Assembly (NCBI GenBank): GCA_018815245.1
Contig: JAHIXK010000006.1
Coordinates: 1 to 62,530 of the forward strand
From: Gammaproteobacteria bacterium
GTDB lineage: Bacteria > Pseudomonadota > Gammaproteobacteria > Burkholderiales > Burkholderiaceae_B
Direction of reading: 5' to 3'
DNA length: 62,530 bases
This document shows, piece after piece, positions 28,757 through 38,259 of the stretch. Under the pieces are notes generated by a model. It had not been told where the DNA came from and made no database searches. It worked only from the letters and a program-made list of their open reading frames with translations. Each line of letters opens with the position of its first letter. Positions within the stretch are counted from its first letter, which is position 1. The translations under genes and the position numbers were made by a program.

Positions 28757-31516
28757 ATGATCACAGACACTCTGAAAAAGCTTTTTGGCAGCCGCAATGA
28801 CCGGTTGCTAAAGACCTATCGAAAATCCGTAAACCAGATCAACGCGCTTGAGCCCACCATTCAGGCTTTGAGTGATGACGCCTTGCGCGCCAAAACTGTT
28901 GAATTCAAAGAGCGCCTTGCCAAAGGTGAGGCTCTGGACGATCTGCTGCCCGAGGCCTTCGCCGTTGTCCGCGAGGCCAGCGTGCGGGTGTTCGGCATGC
29001 GTCACTTCGATGTGCAGTTAATCGGCGGCATGGCCCTGCACCAAGGCAAAATTTCAGAAATGCGTACCGGTGAAGGTAAAACCCTGGTGGCCACGCTGCC
29101 CGCCTACCTGAACGCGCTGGAAGGCAAGGGGGTTCACGTGATCACGGTGAACGATTACCTGGCCTCCCGGGATGCAGCTTGGATGGGCAAGCTGTACGGC
29201 TTTCTGGGCTTGAGTGTGGGGTGTAACCTGTCGCGCATGCCGCACGACCAGAAGCAGGCCGCTTATGCTTCCGACATCACCTATGGCACCAACAACGAAT
29301 TTGGTTTTGATTACCTGCGCGACAACATGGTCTATAGCGTGGGCGAGCGCGTTCAGCGTGGCCTGAATTACGCGATTGTTGACGAGGTGGATTCGATTTT
29401 GATCGACGAGGCGCGAACGCCCTTGATCATTTCCGGACAGGCTGACGACCACACCGAGATGTACCGCAAGCTCGATGGCCTGCCCAAGCAGTTGGTGCGG
29501 ATGGAGCAAGAGCAAAAGCCCGGAGAAGAGGAAATTCCAGGCGACTTCTATGTGGATGAAAAAGGCCATCAAATCCAGATGAGCGAAGCCGGCCATGAAA
29601 AGGCCGAGCAGATTCTAAGCGACATGGGCTTGTTGCCGGAGGGCGCCAGCCTGTACGACGCCGCCAATATTTCCCTGATGCACCACGTGATGGCAGCCTT
29701 GCGCGCCCACAATCTTTTCCACAAAGATCAGCATTATGTGGTTCAAAATGGCGAAGTGGTCATCGTAGACGAATTCACAGGCCGACTGATGCCAGGTCGC
29801 CGGTGGTCTGATGGTTTGCACCAGGCCGTCGAAGCCAAGGAAGGCGCGCGAATTCAGGCCGAGAATCAAACGCTGGCCTCGATCACGTTCCAGAACTACT
29901 TCCGCATGTACCGGAAGTTGTCTGGCATGACGGGTACTGCCGACACCGAGGCGTTCGAATTCCAGTCTATTTATGGTTTGGAAACAGTGCTGATCCCAAC
30001 GCACCGCCCCATCCAGCGAAAAGACTCACAAGACAAAATCTACAAAAGTGCACGCGAGAAATACAACGCAATTCTCGAAGACATTCGTGATTGCTACGAA
30101 CGCGGCCAGCCCGTGCTGGTGGGCACCACATCCATTGAGAATTCCGAACTGATTGCCAGCTTTCTGGACAAGGAAAAGCTGCCGCACAACGTGTTGAATG
30201 CCAAGCAACATGAACGCGAAGCGGAAATTGTGGCCCAAGCCGGGCGCCCCAAGGCGATTACCATTGCCACCAACATGGCTGGCCGGGGTACCGACATTGT
30301 GTTGGGCGGCAACCTGGATCGTGAACTTGCCGGCATTGAAAACAACGCTGAGATTGACGAGGCTGCCAAGCCTGCCCTGATCGAGAAAGCGCGTGCCGAA
30401 TGGAAGTTGCGCAACGAAACCGTGCTCGCCGCGGGTGGCTTGCACATCATTGGTTGCGAACGCCACGAAAGCCGACGTATCGACAACCAGTTGCGTGGCC
30501 GCGCGGGTCGCCAGGGCGATGCAGGTTCATCACGTTTCTACCTGTCAATGGAAGACCAGTTGCTGCGCATTTTTGCGGGTGACCGCGTGCGCGCCATCAT
30601 GGAGCGGCTGAAGCTGCCAGAGGGCGAGGCGATTGAAGCCGGCATTGTGTCCCGCTCAATCGAATCGGCCCAGCGCAAGGTGGAAGGCCGCAACTTCGAC
30701 ATTCGCAAGCAATTGCTGGAATACGACGACGTGTCGAACGAGCAGCGCAAAATCATTTATGCGCAGCGCAACGAAATTCTGGAATCAGCCGAAATTCGCG
30801 AAACCATTGGCAACCTGCGCCACGGTGCTTTGGAAGCGGTGTTCCGCGAGTACATTCCAGAAGAATCCGTTGAAGAGCAATGGGACTTGGACGGGCTGGA
30901 AACAGTACTGCGGAACGAGTACCAACTGGAAGCCCCTTTGCGCAAGTGGCTGGAAGAGGACGCCAAAAGCTCGGATGAAGACTTCCTGAAGCGCATTCTT
31001 CAAATTGCAGATGAGATGTACAACGCCAAGGTGCAATTGGTGGGTGCGGACTCCTTTGCCAAGTTTGAGAAAACCCTGCTGCTTCAAAGCATCGATACCC
31101 ATTGGCGTGAACACCTGGCTGCGCTGGATTATCTGCGCCAAGGCATTCACTTGCGCGGTTATGCCCAGAAGAACCCCAAGCAGGAATACAAGCGCGAGGC
31201 GTTTGAACTGTTTGGTGCCTTGCTGAACCGTGTGCGCGATGAAGTGGCCAAAGTTCTGCTCACTGTGCGTGTTCAATCCGCCGAGCAGGTGCAGCAGGCC
31301 GAGCAGCAGTTGGAACAACAAGCCTCGTCCCATTTGGACAAGGTTCAGTATCAGCACGCCGAAGTAACAAGCGATGACGCGTCGCCGGACGATGAGCACG
31401 AGACCGCAGCGCCCGCCAACGTACCACGCCGGGTCAGTGAAAAAGTGGGCCGCAACGACCCTTGCCCATGCGGTTCAGGCAGGAAGTACAAGCAATGCCA
31501 TGGAAAAATTTCCTGA
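28757..31516 (+). CDS. secA: Preprotein translocase ATPase SecA
   Basis: The protein has 919 residues, the usual length for proteobacterial SecA. Walker A is in [12 protein letters not shown] (about 102-113), [13 protein letters not shown] near 210, the helicase motif [14 protein letters not shown] near 510, and the C-terminal zinc ligands [14 protein letters not shown] end the protein and bind SecB/ribosomes. It drives Sec-dependent export. The ATG has no obvious ribosome binding site; a perfect hairpin lies 38 nt upstream. No secM-like gene is seen. Confidence 0.98.
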   Translation: MITDTLKKLFGSRNDRLLKTYRKSVNQINALEPTIQALSDDALRAKTVEFKERLAKGEALDDLLPEAFAVVREASVRVFGMRHFDVQLIGGMALHQGKISEMRTGEGKTLVATLPAYLNALEGKGVHVITVNDYLASRDAAWMGKLYGFLGLSVGCNLSRMPHDQKQAAYASDITYGTNNEFGFDYLRDNMVYSVGERVQRGLNYAIVDEVDSILIDEARTPLIISGQADDHTEMYRKLDGLPKQLVRMEQEQKPGEEEIPGDFYVDEKGHQIQMSEAGHEKAEQILSDMGLLPEGASLYDAANISLMHHVMAALRAHNLFHKDQHYVVQNGEVVIVDEFTGRLMPGRRWSDGLHQAVEAKEGARIQAENQTLASITFQNYFRMYRKLSGMTGTADTEAFEFQSIYGLETVLIPTHRPIQRKDSQDKIYKSAREKYNAILEDIRDCYERGQPVLVGTTSIENSELIASFLDKEKLPHNVLNAKQHEREAEIVAQAGRPKAITIATNMAGRGTDIVLGGNLDRELAGIENNAEIDEAAKPALIEKARAEWKLRNETVLAAGGLHIIGCERHESRRIDNQLRGRAGRQGDAGSSRFYLSMEDQLLRIFAGDRVRAIMERLKLPEGEAIEAGIVSRSIESAQRKVEGRNFDIRKQLLEYDDVSNEQRKIIYAQRNEILESAEIRETIGNLRHGALEAVFREYIPEESVEEQWDLDGLETVLRNEYQLEAPLRKWLEEDAKSSDEDFLKRILQIADEMYNAKVQLVGADSFAKFEKTLLLQSIDTHWREHLAALDYLRQGIHLRGYAQKNPKQEYKREAFELFGALLNRVRDEVAKVLLTVRVQSAEQVQQAEQQLEQQASSHLDKVQYQHAEVTSDDASPDDEHETAAPANVPRRVSEKVGRNDPCPCGSGRKYKQCHGKIS

Positions 31517-31552
31517 TTGTATTGAAGTCAACGCGCCAAGGAGCCAACCACC

Positions 31553-32782
31553 ATGCCCGTGAATTTGAGTGTACCCGCCGCTGAATTGCTGTTCCCCGTT
31601 GCGGGCCTGGACATGGGTTATGCCATGGCCCAAATTCGCAAGCCCAACCGAAAAGATGTGTTGGTTGTGCGTGTGGCAGAAGGCAGCAGCGTGGCAGGCG
31701 TATTCACAAAAAACCGCTTTTGTGCGGCGCCAGTGCAGGTATGCCAGGCCCATTTGAAAGCAGGCAAGGGCATTCGCGCTTTGGTAGTGAATACCGGTTG
31801 CGCCAATGCGGGTACAGGCGAACGTGGCTTGGCCGATGCGCGGGCCACCACTGCCAAGGTGGCCGAGTTGCTGGGCTTGCAGGCTGAACAGGTGCTGGTG
31901 TTTTCAACTGGCGTTATTCTTGAAAACCTGCCCATGGATCGTCTGCTTTTGGGCATTGATCAGGCCGTGGCAGGGTTGGGAAAAGCCGATTGGCTGGATG
32001 CCGCAACGTCCATCATGACCACCGACACTTTGCCAAAGGCAAGCAGTTGCAAGTTGAAAGTGGGTTCTGGTGAAATTACCATCACCGGGGTTTCCAAAGG
32101 GGCTGGCATGATTCGCCCGAACATGGCGACCATGCTGGGTTATCTGGCAACCGACGCTGCCATTGCCCAGCCCGTGCTGGAAAAGTGGACCACAACCATG
32201 GCCGATGCGTCGTTCAACCGCATTACCATTGACGGCGACACGTCAACCAACGACAGCTTTGTGGTGATTGCCACGGGCAAAAGCAAAGCAGTGAACATTC
32301 AAACTGGCGATGAGCCAGAGGCTTCTGCGGTGCTCGAAGCCTTGAAGGCCGAGTCCATCAAGTTGGCCCAAGCGATTGTTCGCGATGGCGAAGGGGCCAC
32401 CAAATTCATTACCGTGAAAGTAGAGCAGGCGGGTACCGAGGAAGAAGCGTTGAAAGTGGCCTACGCCATTGGCCATTCGCCTTTGGTGAAAACAGCTTTT
32501 TTTGCTTCTGACCCCAACCTGGGTCGTATTCTGGCGGCGGTGGGGTATGCGGGTATAGATGATCTGGATCAAACCAGGATTCAACTGCACTTGGGCGATG
32601 TGTACGTTGCCCAAAACGGCGGCCGCCACCCCGATTACCGTGAAGAGCAAGGCCAGGCCGTAATGAACGATGCTGAAATTACCGTGCGTGTTCAACTGGG
32701 CCGTGGCACTGCAAGCACCACAGTGTGGACAACCGATTTTTCGCACGAATATGTAACCATCAATGCGGACTACCGCAGCTAA
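31553..32782 (+). CDS. argJ: Bifunctional ornithine acetyltransferase/N-acetylglutamate synthase ArgJ
   Basis: The protein has 409 residues. ArgJ is an Ntn-fold enzyme that autocleaves before a Thr; here the site is [18 protein letters not shown] with Thr193 expected as the N-terminal nucleophile. The oxyanion residues lie in [12 protein letters not shown] near 78-89, and [16 protein letters not shown] follows. It recycles the acetyl group in arginine synthesis. Whether it is mono- or bifunctional cannot be read from sequence. It lies 36 bp after secA. Confidence 0.95.
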   Translation: MPVNLSVPAAELLFPVAGLDMGYAMAQIRKPNRKDVLVVRVAEGSSVAGVFTKNRFCAAPVQVCQAHLKAGKGIRALVVNTGCANAGTGERGLADARATTAKVAELLGLQAEQVLVFSTGVILENLPMDRLLLGIDQAVAGLGKADWLDAATSIMTTDTLPKASSCKLKVGSGEITITGVSKGAGMIRPNMATMLGYLATDAAIAQPVLEKWTTTMADASFNRITIDGDTSTNDSFVVIATGKSKAVNIQTGDEPEASAVLEALKAESIKLAQAIVRDGEGATKFITVKVEQAGTEEEALKVAYAIGHSPLVKTAFFASDPNLGRILAAVGYAGIDDLDQTRIQLHLGDVYVAQNGGRHPDYREEQGQAVMNDAEITVRVQLGRGTASTTVWTTDFSHEYVTINADYRS

Positions 32783-32800
32783 CGCACGGGCAATTCCTCA

Positions 32801-33667
32801 ATGAGCACGCAGCACGATCAAAGCAAAGCAATTCTGGATCAGCTTGGCCGCATTGCGCAGGCTCTTGAACAAGGTGTCATGAGGCCCCCCAACAACTGGA
32901 ATGCCTCCACGGCATTTCGCTTGCATCACCGTGCTGGCCAGTTGCGCCTGGAACCCGTAAAAACCGTTGAGTCACTGGACGCCGCGGTGTTGAAAAACAT
33001 TGGCCCGCAGCTTCAAAAGGTTGACCAGAATACCCATCAGTTTGTGAAAGGTCTGCCAGCCAACAATGTGCTGTTGACAGGTGCGCGCGGCACTGGCAAA
33101 TCCAGTTTGGTACGCGCCATGTTAAGCCGCTATGCGCCACAAGGTTTGCGTCTGATCGAAGTAGACAAATCTGATTTGCTGTTTTTGCAAGATGTAGTTG
33201 ATTTGGTCAATGGCCGCCCGGAACGCTTTGTCGTGTTCTGTGACGACCTGTCGTTCGAGGAGGGCGAGCCCGGCTACAAGGCGCTGAAAAGCGTACTCGA
33301 CGGTTCTATCGCAGGCACATCCGACAATGTACTGATTTACGCCACATCCAATCGTCGCCATTTGCTGCCGCAAATGATGAAAGACAATCTTCAAACCCAG
33401 CATCTGGACAATGGCGAAATTCGCCCTGCCGAAGGCATTGAAGAAAAGGTATCCCTGTCCGACCGTTTTGGTGTGTGGGTGTCTTTCCACGCCTTCAATC
33501 AGGATGAATACCTGGCTGCTGTGCAGGTGTGGCTGGAGCATTTCAACATGCCTTACACTGACGAGGCGCGGCACATTGCTTTGCGCTGGACCATTGAGCG
33601 TGGCAGCCGCAGTGGCCGCCTGGCTTATCAATTTGCCAAGCACTGGGCTGGCTCCAAACGCTTGTGA
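32801..33667 (+). CDS. DUF815 AAA-type ATPase
   Basis: The protein has 288 residues. Walker A GARGTGKSS lies at 94-102, Walker B-like FVVFCDDLSFEEGE near 145, and sensor-like YATSNRRHLLP near 188. The family is a widely conserved but unassigned group of P-loop ATPases, often encoded beside a Nudix/ThiE protein as here (4-bp overlap, GTGA). It is probably cytosolic. Function unknown. Confidence 0.85.
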   Translation: MSTQHDQSKAILDQLGRIAQALEQGVMRPPNNWNASTAFRLHHRAGQLRLEPVKTVESLDAAVLKNIGPQLQKVDQNTHQFVKGLPANNVLLTGARGTGKSSLVRAMLSRYAPQGLRLIEVDKSDLLFLQDVVDLVNGRPERFVVFCDDLSFEEGEPGYKALKSVLDGSIAGTSDNVLIYATSNRRHLLPQMMKDNLQTQHLDNGEIRPAEGIEEKVSLSDRFGVWVSFHAFNQDEYLAAVQVWLEHFNMPYTDEARHIALRWTIERGSRSGRLAYQFAKHWAGSKRL

Positions 33668-34638
33668 GTCGGCCTGTGAATGCCAACTTGAAACCCCGCA
33701 TTGATGTCGCGGTCGCCGTAGTGTTCAACCCCGCGGGGCAGGTGTTGTGGGGTTGTCGCCCCGAGGGCAAGCCCTATGCAGGTTACTGGGAATTTCCGGG
33801 CGGCAAGGTAGAACCCGATGAAACCGTGTGGCAGGCTTTGGTTCGCGAACTGAAAGAAGAGCTTGATATTACCGCCACGGAAGGTGGCCCCTGGTTTCGC
33901 ATTGAACACGACTACGAGCATGCCAATGTGCGCCTGCACTTGTATCGTGTGTGGGCCTTTGAAGGCACGCCCAAGCCGCTGGAGCAACAGGCTTTCATGT
34001 GGTCAAGCCTGGTGGGCAACCCAGGCCTTTTCCCGATCTTGCCTGCCACCGAACCCCTGTTGCCCAAACTTGCGCAGCCTGCCTTGATGGCCCTGAGCAA
34101 CTACGAAGCGGGTTTCGATGCCTGCGCCAATCGTTTGGAGCAGGCTCTGCGACGCATGGAATCGCGGGTCTATGTGCAGTTTCGGGAAAAGAACCTGAAA
34201 GGCGAGGCTTTGCTTCGTGCATTTGAACATTGCAATGCCTTGTGCCAGAAAACGGGGCAGGCCATGTTGCTGAATTCATCAACGTGGCTGCATTTGCAGG
34301 GTCATTTGGAGGAATTGCCGTGTCCCCTGCATTTGACTGAGGCGCATTTATTGTCCGGTCAGTTCAAGGAGCTGTTGTGTGTTGGCGCGTCCGTGCACAA
34401 CACAAGCAGTTTGGCGGTCGCTTTTGAACGTGGGCTTGACTATGCGGTGTTGGGTGCTGTCAAGGAAACTGCTTCACATCCGGAACGGGCTGCAATTGGC
34501 TGGAAAAAGTTTCATGACATGGCTTTGGAGGCACGTTTGCCGGTCTATGCCATTGGCGGGTTGGGCAATGCAGACCTTCACGAGGCTCGTTTACATGGGG
34601 CGCATGGTGTGGCTATGCTTAGCCGGTTCAGGGCTTGA
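33664..34638 (+). CDS. Nudix (MutT-like) hydrolase fused to a ThiE-like domain
   Basis: The protein has 324 residues and starts with GTG inside the stop of the DUF815 gene. The N-terminal Nudix box GGKVEPDETVWQALVRELKEEL is at 46-67, intact for metal and pyrophosphate binding. From about 150 a thiamine-phosphate-synthase-like (TIM barrel) domain follows, with VQFREKNLKGEAL, AVLGAVKETASHP and YAIGGLGNADLHEA. Such fusions are known; they may hydrolyse 8-oxo-dGTP or a thiamine-related pyrophosphate. Several ThiE catalytic motifs look degenerate, so synthase activity is uncertain. Confidence 0.87.
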   Translation: MSRPVNANLKPRIDVAVAVVFNPAGQVLWGCRPEGKPYAGYWEFPGGKVEPDETVWQALVRELKEELDITATEGGPWFRIEHDYEHANVRLHLYRVWAFEGTPKPLEQQAFMWSSLVGNPGLFPILPATEPLLPKLAQPALMALSNYEAGFDACANRLEQALRRMESRVYVQFREKNLKGEALLRAFEHCNALCQKTGQAMLLNSSTWLHLQGHLEELPCPLHLTEAHLLSGQFKELLCVGASVHNTSSLAVAFERGLDYAVLGAVKETASHPERAAIGWKKFHDMALEARLPVYAIGGLGNADLHEARLHGAHGVAMLSRFRA

Positions 34639-34647
34639 AACCAGTTT

Positions 34648-35520
34648 TTACAGATTGCAAAGCCTGATCTTGAATTCGATGGGTTCCAGGTAAGGGTTGT
34701 TTTTGCTTACCCCGTTGGCATTGGGAATGTTAAAGCGAATCCACAACATGTATTTGTTGGCACTGAATTCTGGCACCACTTCCAGTTCACTATGCAAATC
34801 AACCCGAAGCAGCTGAAATGTTTTGCCGCTCATTTGCTGGGTGTAGTTGCCCTGTTCAGCAGTGACCATGCTCATTTCGCCACTGTGGCGCAATATTTTC
34901 AACACCAATCCAATCGCTTTGGCCAAGGGACGCATGGGTTCGAACCATGCCTCAATGTCTGCCCGGCGTGCCTGTGGCGCGCGGGACTGCCAGCGGTGAT
35001 AACCGGGTAAATCGAATTCACACACCCCACCTGGAATGGTGCAACGGCTGCGAATAATCATCAGGAATTCATTGTCGCGCAGGTGGTAACCCAAGCGTCC
35101 GCTGCACTGGTTCAGTTGGGTGGCTGTGGAATCAATGCTGGCCAGTGTTTCCTCCAGCATGTTGCGATCAACGCCGGGGTGTCCGCGGAACTGGACCAGC
35201 GAGGCACGTTGCCTGTCCAGCTCTTGAAGAAGGTCACTTTTCAGGTCGGCGCGCGAACCCACTTCGATAATTTCAAACAAAGTGAGCAGTGCTGTGTGAT
35301 GGTCCAGCCGATGGTCTTGAGACATGAAAAAGCCGAACTTGGCGAACAAGTCCTCCAGGCGCAACAACGTCCGAATTCTCTCATTGAGTGGAAACTCGTA
35401 TGTGGTGATTTGAGTGACCTGATTGGTGGTCTGTTGTCCGTCTATAACTTGAGTCACCGATCCATCGCAATTAAAAGGAACATCAAGCGTGATTGTGGCG
35501 CACCTGTGGTTTTCATGCAA
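34648..35520 (-). CDS. zapD: Cell division protein ZapD (DUF1342)
   Basis: The family start is conserved at YEFPLNERIRTLLRLEDLF, here residues 41-59. The 40 residues before it are not normal for ZapD and the true start may be the GTG at 35457. C-terminal motifs QSRAPQARRADIEAW and KYMLWIRFNIPN fit. ZapD cross-links FtsZ filaments. It ends the coaE-zapD transcript, 16 bp after coaE, and is convergent with the Nudix-ThiE gene. Confidence 0.9.
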   Translation of the reverse strand: MHENHRCATITLDVPFNCDGSVTQVIDGQQTTNQVTQITTYEFPLNERIRTLLRLEDLFAKFGFFMSQDHRLDHHTALLTLFEIIEVGSRADLKSDLLQELDRQRASLVQFRGHPGVDRNMLEETLASIDSTATQLNQCSGRLGYHLRDNEFLMIIRSRCTIPGGVCEFDLPGYHRWQSRAPQARRADIEAWFEPMRPLAKAIGLVLKILRHSGEMSMVTAEQGNYTQQMSGKTFQLLRVDLHSELEVVPEFSANKYMLWIRFNIPNANGVSKNNPYLEPIEFKIRLCNL

Positions 35521-35535
35521 ATAGCGACGTCATTT

Positions 35536-36156
35536 TTACGCATTTTTTATCAATTTTTGATGCAGAAAGTCGATTTTTTCAATCAGTTCGGGTATGCCCC
35601 CCGTGTTTTCGATAATGTGGTCGGCACCAGCCAGGCGGACTTCCCGATCTGCCTGATTGCCAATCACCGCCCTAACCTGTGCCTCGGGCCAACCATTGCG
35701 TTGAATTACCCTGGCCACCTGTTGATCGACGGGGCAATCCACCACAATGACTTCGTCCATCAATTCGCCCCAACCACCTTTTTCAAACAGCAAGGGCACC
35801 ACAATTAGAAAGTAGTGCGGGGCGCCCTGCTCAAGCCGCTGCTGAACCACTTCACGAATTTTCGGGTGTAGAATTTTTTCAAGGATGGCGCGTTGCTTGG
35901 GGTCTTTGAACACCAAGGCACGCATGTGGTCGCGATTCATGCTGCCGTCTGGCAAAATGGCGTTGGCACCAAAAGCTCGCCGTATGTTTGGTAGGGCCAA
36001 ACCGCCGGATTGGGTCAGACTGTGGGCAATTTCATCCGTGTCGATCACGGTTGCCCCCAGTTCCCGAAGTCGATTGGACACGGCTGTTTTTCCCGAGCCA
36101 ATCCCGCCAGTCAGACCGATAACTGGCTGGCTAGGTTTTCGAAAGGCGCTGTGCAT
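35536..36156 (-). CDS. coaE: Dephospho-CoA kinase CoaE
   Basis: The protein has 206 residues. The P-loop GLTGGIGSGKTAVSNRL is at 14-30, followed by VIDTDEIAHSLT and LLFEKGGWGELMDEVIVVDC. It performs the last step of coenzyme A synthesis. It lies 7 bp after pilD, which is the usual order in gamma- and betaproteobacterial pil clusters. Confidence 0.95.
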   Translation of the reverse strand: MHSAFRKPSQPVIGLTGGIGSGKTAVSNRLRELGATVIDTDEIAHSLTQSGGLALPNIRRAFGANAILPDGSMNRDHMRALVFKDPKQRAILEKILHPKIREVVQQRLEQGAPHYFLIVVPLLFEKGGWGELMDEVIVVDCPVDQQVARVIQRNGWPEAQVRAVIGNQADREVRLAGADHIIENTGGIPELIEKIDFLHQKLIKNA

Positions 36157-36163
36157 AATTGGG

Positions 36164-37003
36164 TTAAATCCACTTGGTCAGGTCAAACCCCGCCATCCAT
36201 GCAAACGCACCCATCACCAAACAAGGGCCAAAGGGGAATGCGTCAGTTCGTTTCTTGCCTCGAATCGCTTGAATGGCGAGCCCAAACACAATGCCGGAGA
36301 CCGATGCAAACAGCACAATGCTGAACAGTGAAGCAACTCCCAGCCATGCGCCAATTGCTGCCAACAGTTTGAAGTCGCCGTAGCCCATGCCTTCCTTGCC
36401 GGTGATCAACTTGAAAATCTGATAGATCAGCCACAGCACCAGATAGCCCAAGGCTGCGCCTGACACCGCGCTTTCCAGCGGCACATGTTGTGCAAACAAG
36501 TTGAACACCAAGCCAGCCCAAAGCAAGGGCAGTGTAATGCTGTCTGGCAACAGGTAGGTGTCGAGATCAATCAGCGCCAACACCAGCAAGCTGGCGGCAA
36601 AAGCCATCAGTGCAAGTGCGGTGGCGCCGGGTGGGTTAAGCCAGGCAAGGGCCGCAAACAGGCCTGCACACAGCAATTCGACCACCGGGTAACGCAAAGA
36701 CACTTGGCTTGAACAGTGTCCGCATTTGCCGCGCAGCAACGCATAGGACAAAACCGGAATGTTGTGCCAAGGCTTTAAGGGGGTTTTGCAGGCCGGGCAG
36801 TGTGAAGTCGGCAGGAGCAGATTGAATCGCGGGTGCTCCTCTGGTTCGCGCCCCAGGGCTTCAGCCAGATCGTCATCCCAGCTTCTTTGCATCATGATGG
36901 GCAGGCGGTAAGCCACCACGTTCAGAAAAGATCCGATGCAAAGCCCCAGCAAAATGCTGAGCAAAAGCCACTGAGTGTGGCCGAGTGAATTCAATGCGGT
37001 CAA
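36164..37003 (-). CDS. pilD: Type IV prepilin peptidase/methyltransferase PilD
   Basis: The protein has 279 residues from TTG 37003, chosen because TTGA overlaps the pilC stop by 4 bp and GGGGG lies 8-9 bp upstream; a longer frame to 37078 would sit inside pilC. The paired cysteines HCPACKTPL and KCGHCSS form the cytoplasmic zinc site. The two catalytic Asp motifs are LIDLDTYLLPD and GMGYGDFKLLAAIG. It cleaves and N-methylates prepilins at the inner membrane. Confidence 0.92.
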   Translation of the reverse strand: MTALNSLGHTQWLLLSILLGLCIGSFLNVVAYRLPIMMQRSWDDDLAEALGREPEEHPRFNLLLPTSHCPACKTPLKPWHNIPVLSYALLRGKCGHCSSQVSLRYPVVELLCAGLFAALAWLNPPGATALALMAFAASLLVLALIDLDTYLLPDSITLPLLWAGLVFNLFAQHVPLESAVSGAALGYLVLWLIYQIFKLITGKEGMGYGDFKLLAAIGAWLGVASLFSIVLFASVSGIVFGLAIQAIRGKKRTDAFPFGPCLVMGAFAWMAGFDLTKWI

Positions 37004-38238
37004 ACAATGCCCCCAAGGTTGAAAATCGGCATGTACATGCCAACTATTAGCACGCCTACCAGTATGCCAATTACGCACATGATCATCGGTTCCATGACTG
37101 TGGATAAGGTGTCTACTTTGTCATCAAGACCGGTTTCATACTTGTTTGCCAGCCGCTCAAGCATGGAGTCGATTTGACCTGATTCCTCCCCGATGCGTAT
37201 CATCTGAATCGATTCTGGCGGAAAAATTTTGGTTTTCTCCATGCTGTCCGATACCCTGGCACCGGAGGCGACTGCCTGGCGAATTTCAAGGGTGGCATTT
37301 TGAAAGCTGCGAATCTGCGCAACGCTAGCAACTGACTCCAAAGCCGGGGTGATGGGCACTCCGGACGCACTCAATGTGGCAAAAGTGCGCATCCATCGCG
37401 CATAAACTGCAGTTTTGATCAGATCCCCTACGAAAGGCATTCGTAAAAGAAAGACATCGATGACATTGCGGATGTTCTGGCTTCGGCGATATGTCTGAAT
37501 ACAGCAATAAATCCCTAGGGCCAAAACACCCAAAAGCGTCAAACCATGTTCTTCCAAAAAGTCGGATGCAGCAAGCAGAATTGTAGTGAGCATCGGCAAA
37601 TCTGAGTCAAATTGCGCATAAATCGACTTGAACGCTGGCAATACAAACAACAACATGCCCACTGTTACTGCAATAGCCACCAGAATCACGATGCCGGGGT
37701 AAACCATGGCTTTGCGAACTTTTTGGCGTATGCGCAGCGATTTTTCCAAGTGTGTGGCCAACCGGTTTAGTGCCGTGTCCAGTTCGCCAGCACTTTCGCC
37801 CGCAGCAAGGGTGTTGCAAAACAGGGCGTCAAAGCATCGCGGGTGTTTGCGCATGGCTTCACTTAAGTTCAGTCCACTTTCAACGTCGGCACGGACAGCG
37901 CGAACCACTGTTTGCATGGTTTTTTTGGACTTGCCGGTCATACCGCTGGAAATCAAGCCGAGGCTTTGCCCCAGCGGAACTCCAGACTGAATCATTACCG
38001 CCAGTTGGCGCACAAAAGCCCCGACATCTGCCAGGTGAACCTTTGAGCCAATGCGGGATGTTGCTTTTTTAAGAGACCCGACTTTTACACCTTGTCGGTT
38101 GAGTTGATTGCGGGCATGGCTGATTGATTTTGCACGAATTTCTCCGGAACGCGCCTTGCGAGCAATTCCCTTTGATCGCTCAGTCCACAGGAACAATTGA
38201 TCACTGGCCGGTGCTTTTTGTTTCAGGTTTGCATTCAT
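37000..38238 (-). CDS. pilC: Type IV pilus inner-membrane platform protein PilC
   Basis: The protein has 412 residues with two repeated GspF domains (about 75-200 and 278-400). Typical motifs include FVRQLAVMIQSGVPLGQSL near 82 and MIRIGEESGQIDSMLERL near 345. Three or four transmembrane segments are expected. It is the platform on which PilB polymerises pilin. It is the second gene of pilB-pilC-pilD, coupled to pilD by a 4-bp overlap. Confidence 0.94.
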   Translation of the reverse strand: MNANLKQKAPASDQLFLWTERSKGIARKARSGEIRAKSISHARNQLNRQGVKVGSLKKATSRIGSKVHLADVGAFVRQLAVMIQSGVPLGQSLGLISSGMTGKSKKTMQTVVRAVRADVESGLNLSEAMRKHPRCFDALFCNTLAAGESAGELDTALNRLATHLEKSLRIRQKVRKAMVYPGIVILVAIAVTVGMLLFVLPAFKSIYAQFDSDLPMLTTILLAASDFLEEHGLTLLGVLALGIYCCIQTYRRSQNIRNVIDVFLLRMPFVGDLIKTAVYARWMRTFATLSASGVPITPALESVASVAQIRSFQNATLEIRQAVASGARVSDSMEKTKIFPPESIQMIRIGEESGQIDSMLERLANKYETGLDDKVDTLSTVMEPMIMCVIGILVGVLIVGMYMPIFNLGGIV

Positions 38239-38259
38239 TGCGCGCGCTCGTAACTTGGA

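Noticed and set aside
35083-35808. 241-codon plus-strand frame across the zapD-coaE junction
   Set aside because: It spans two well-recognised minus-strand genes and has no domain.
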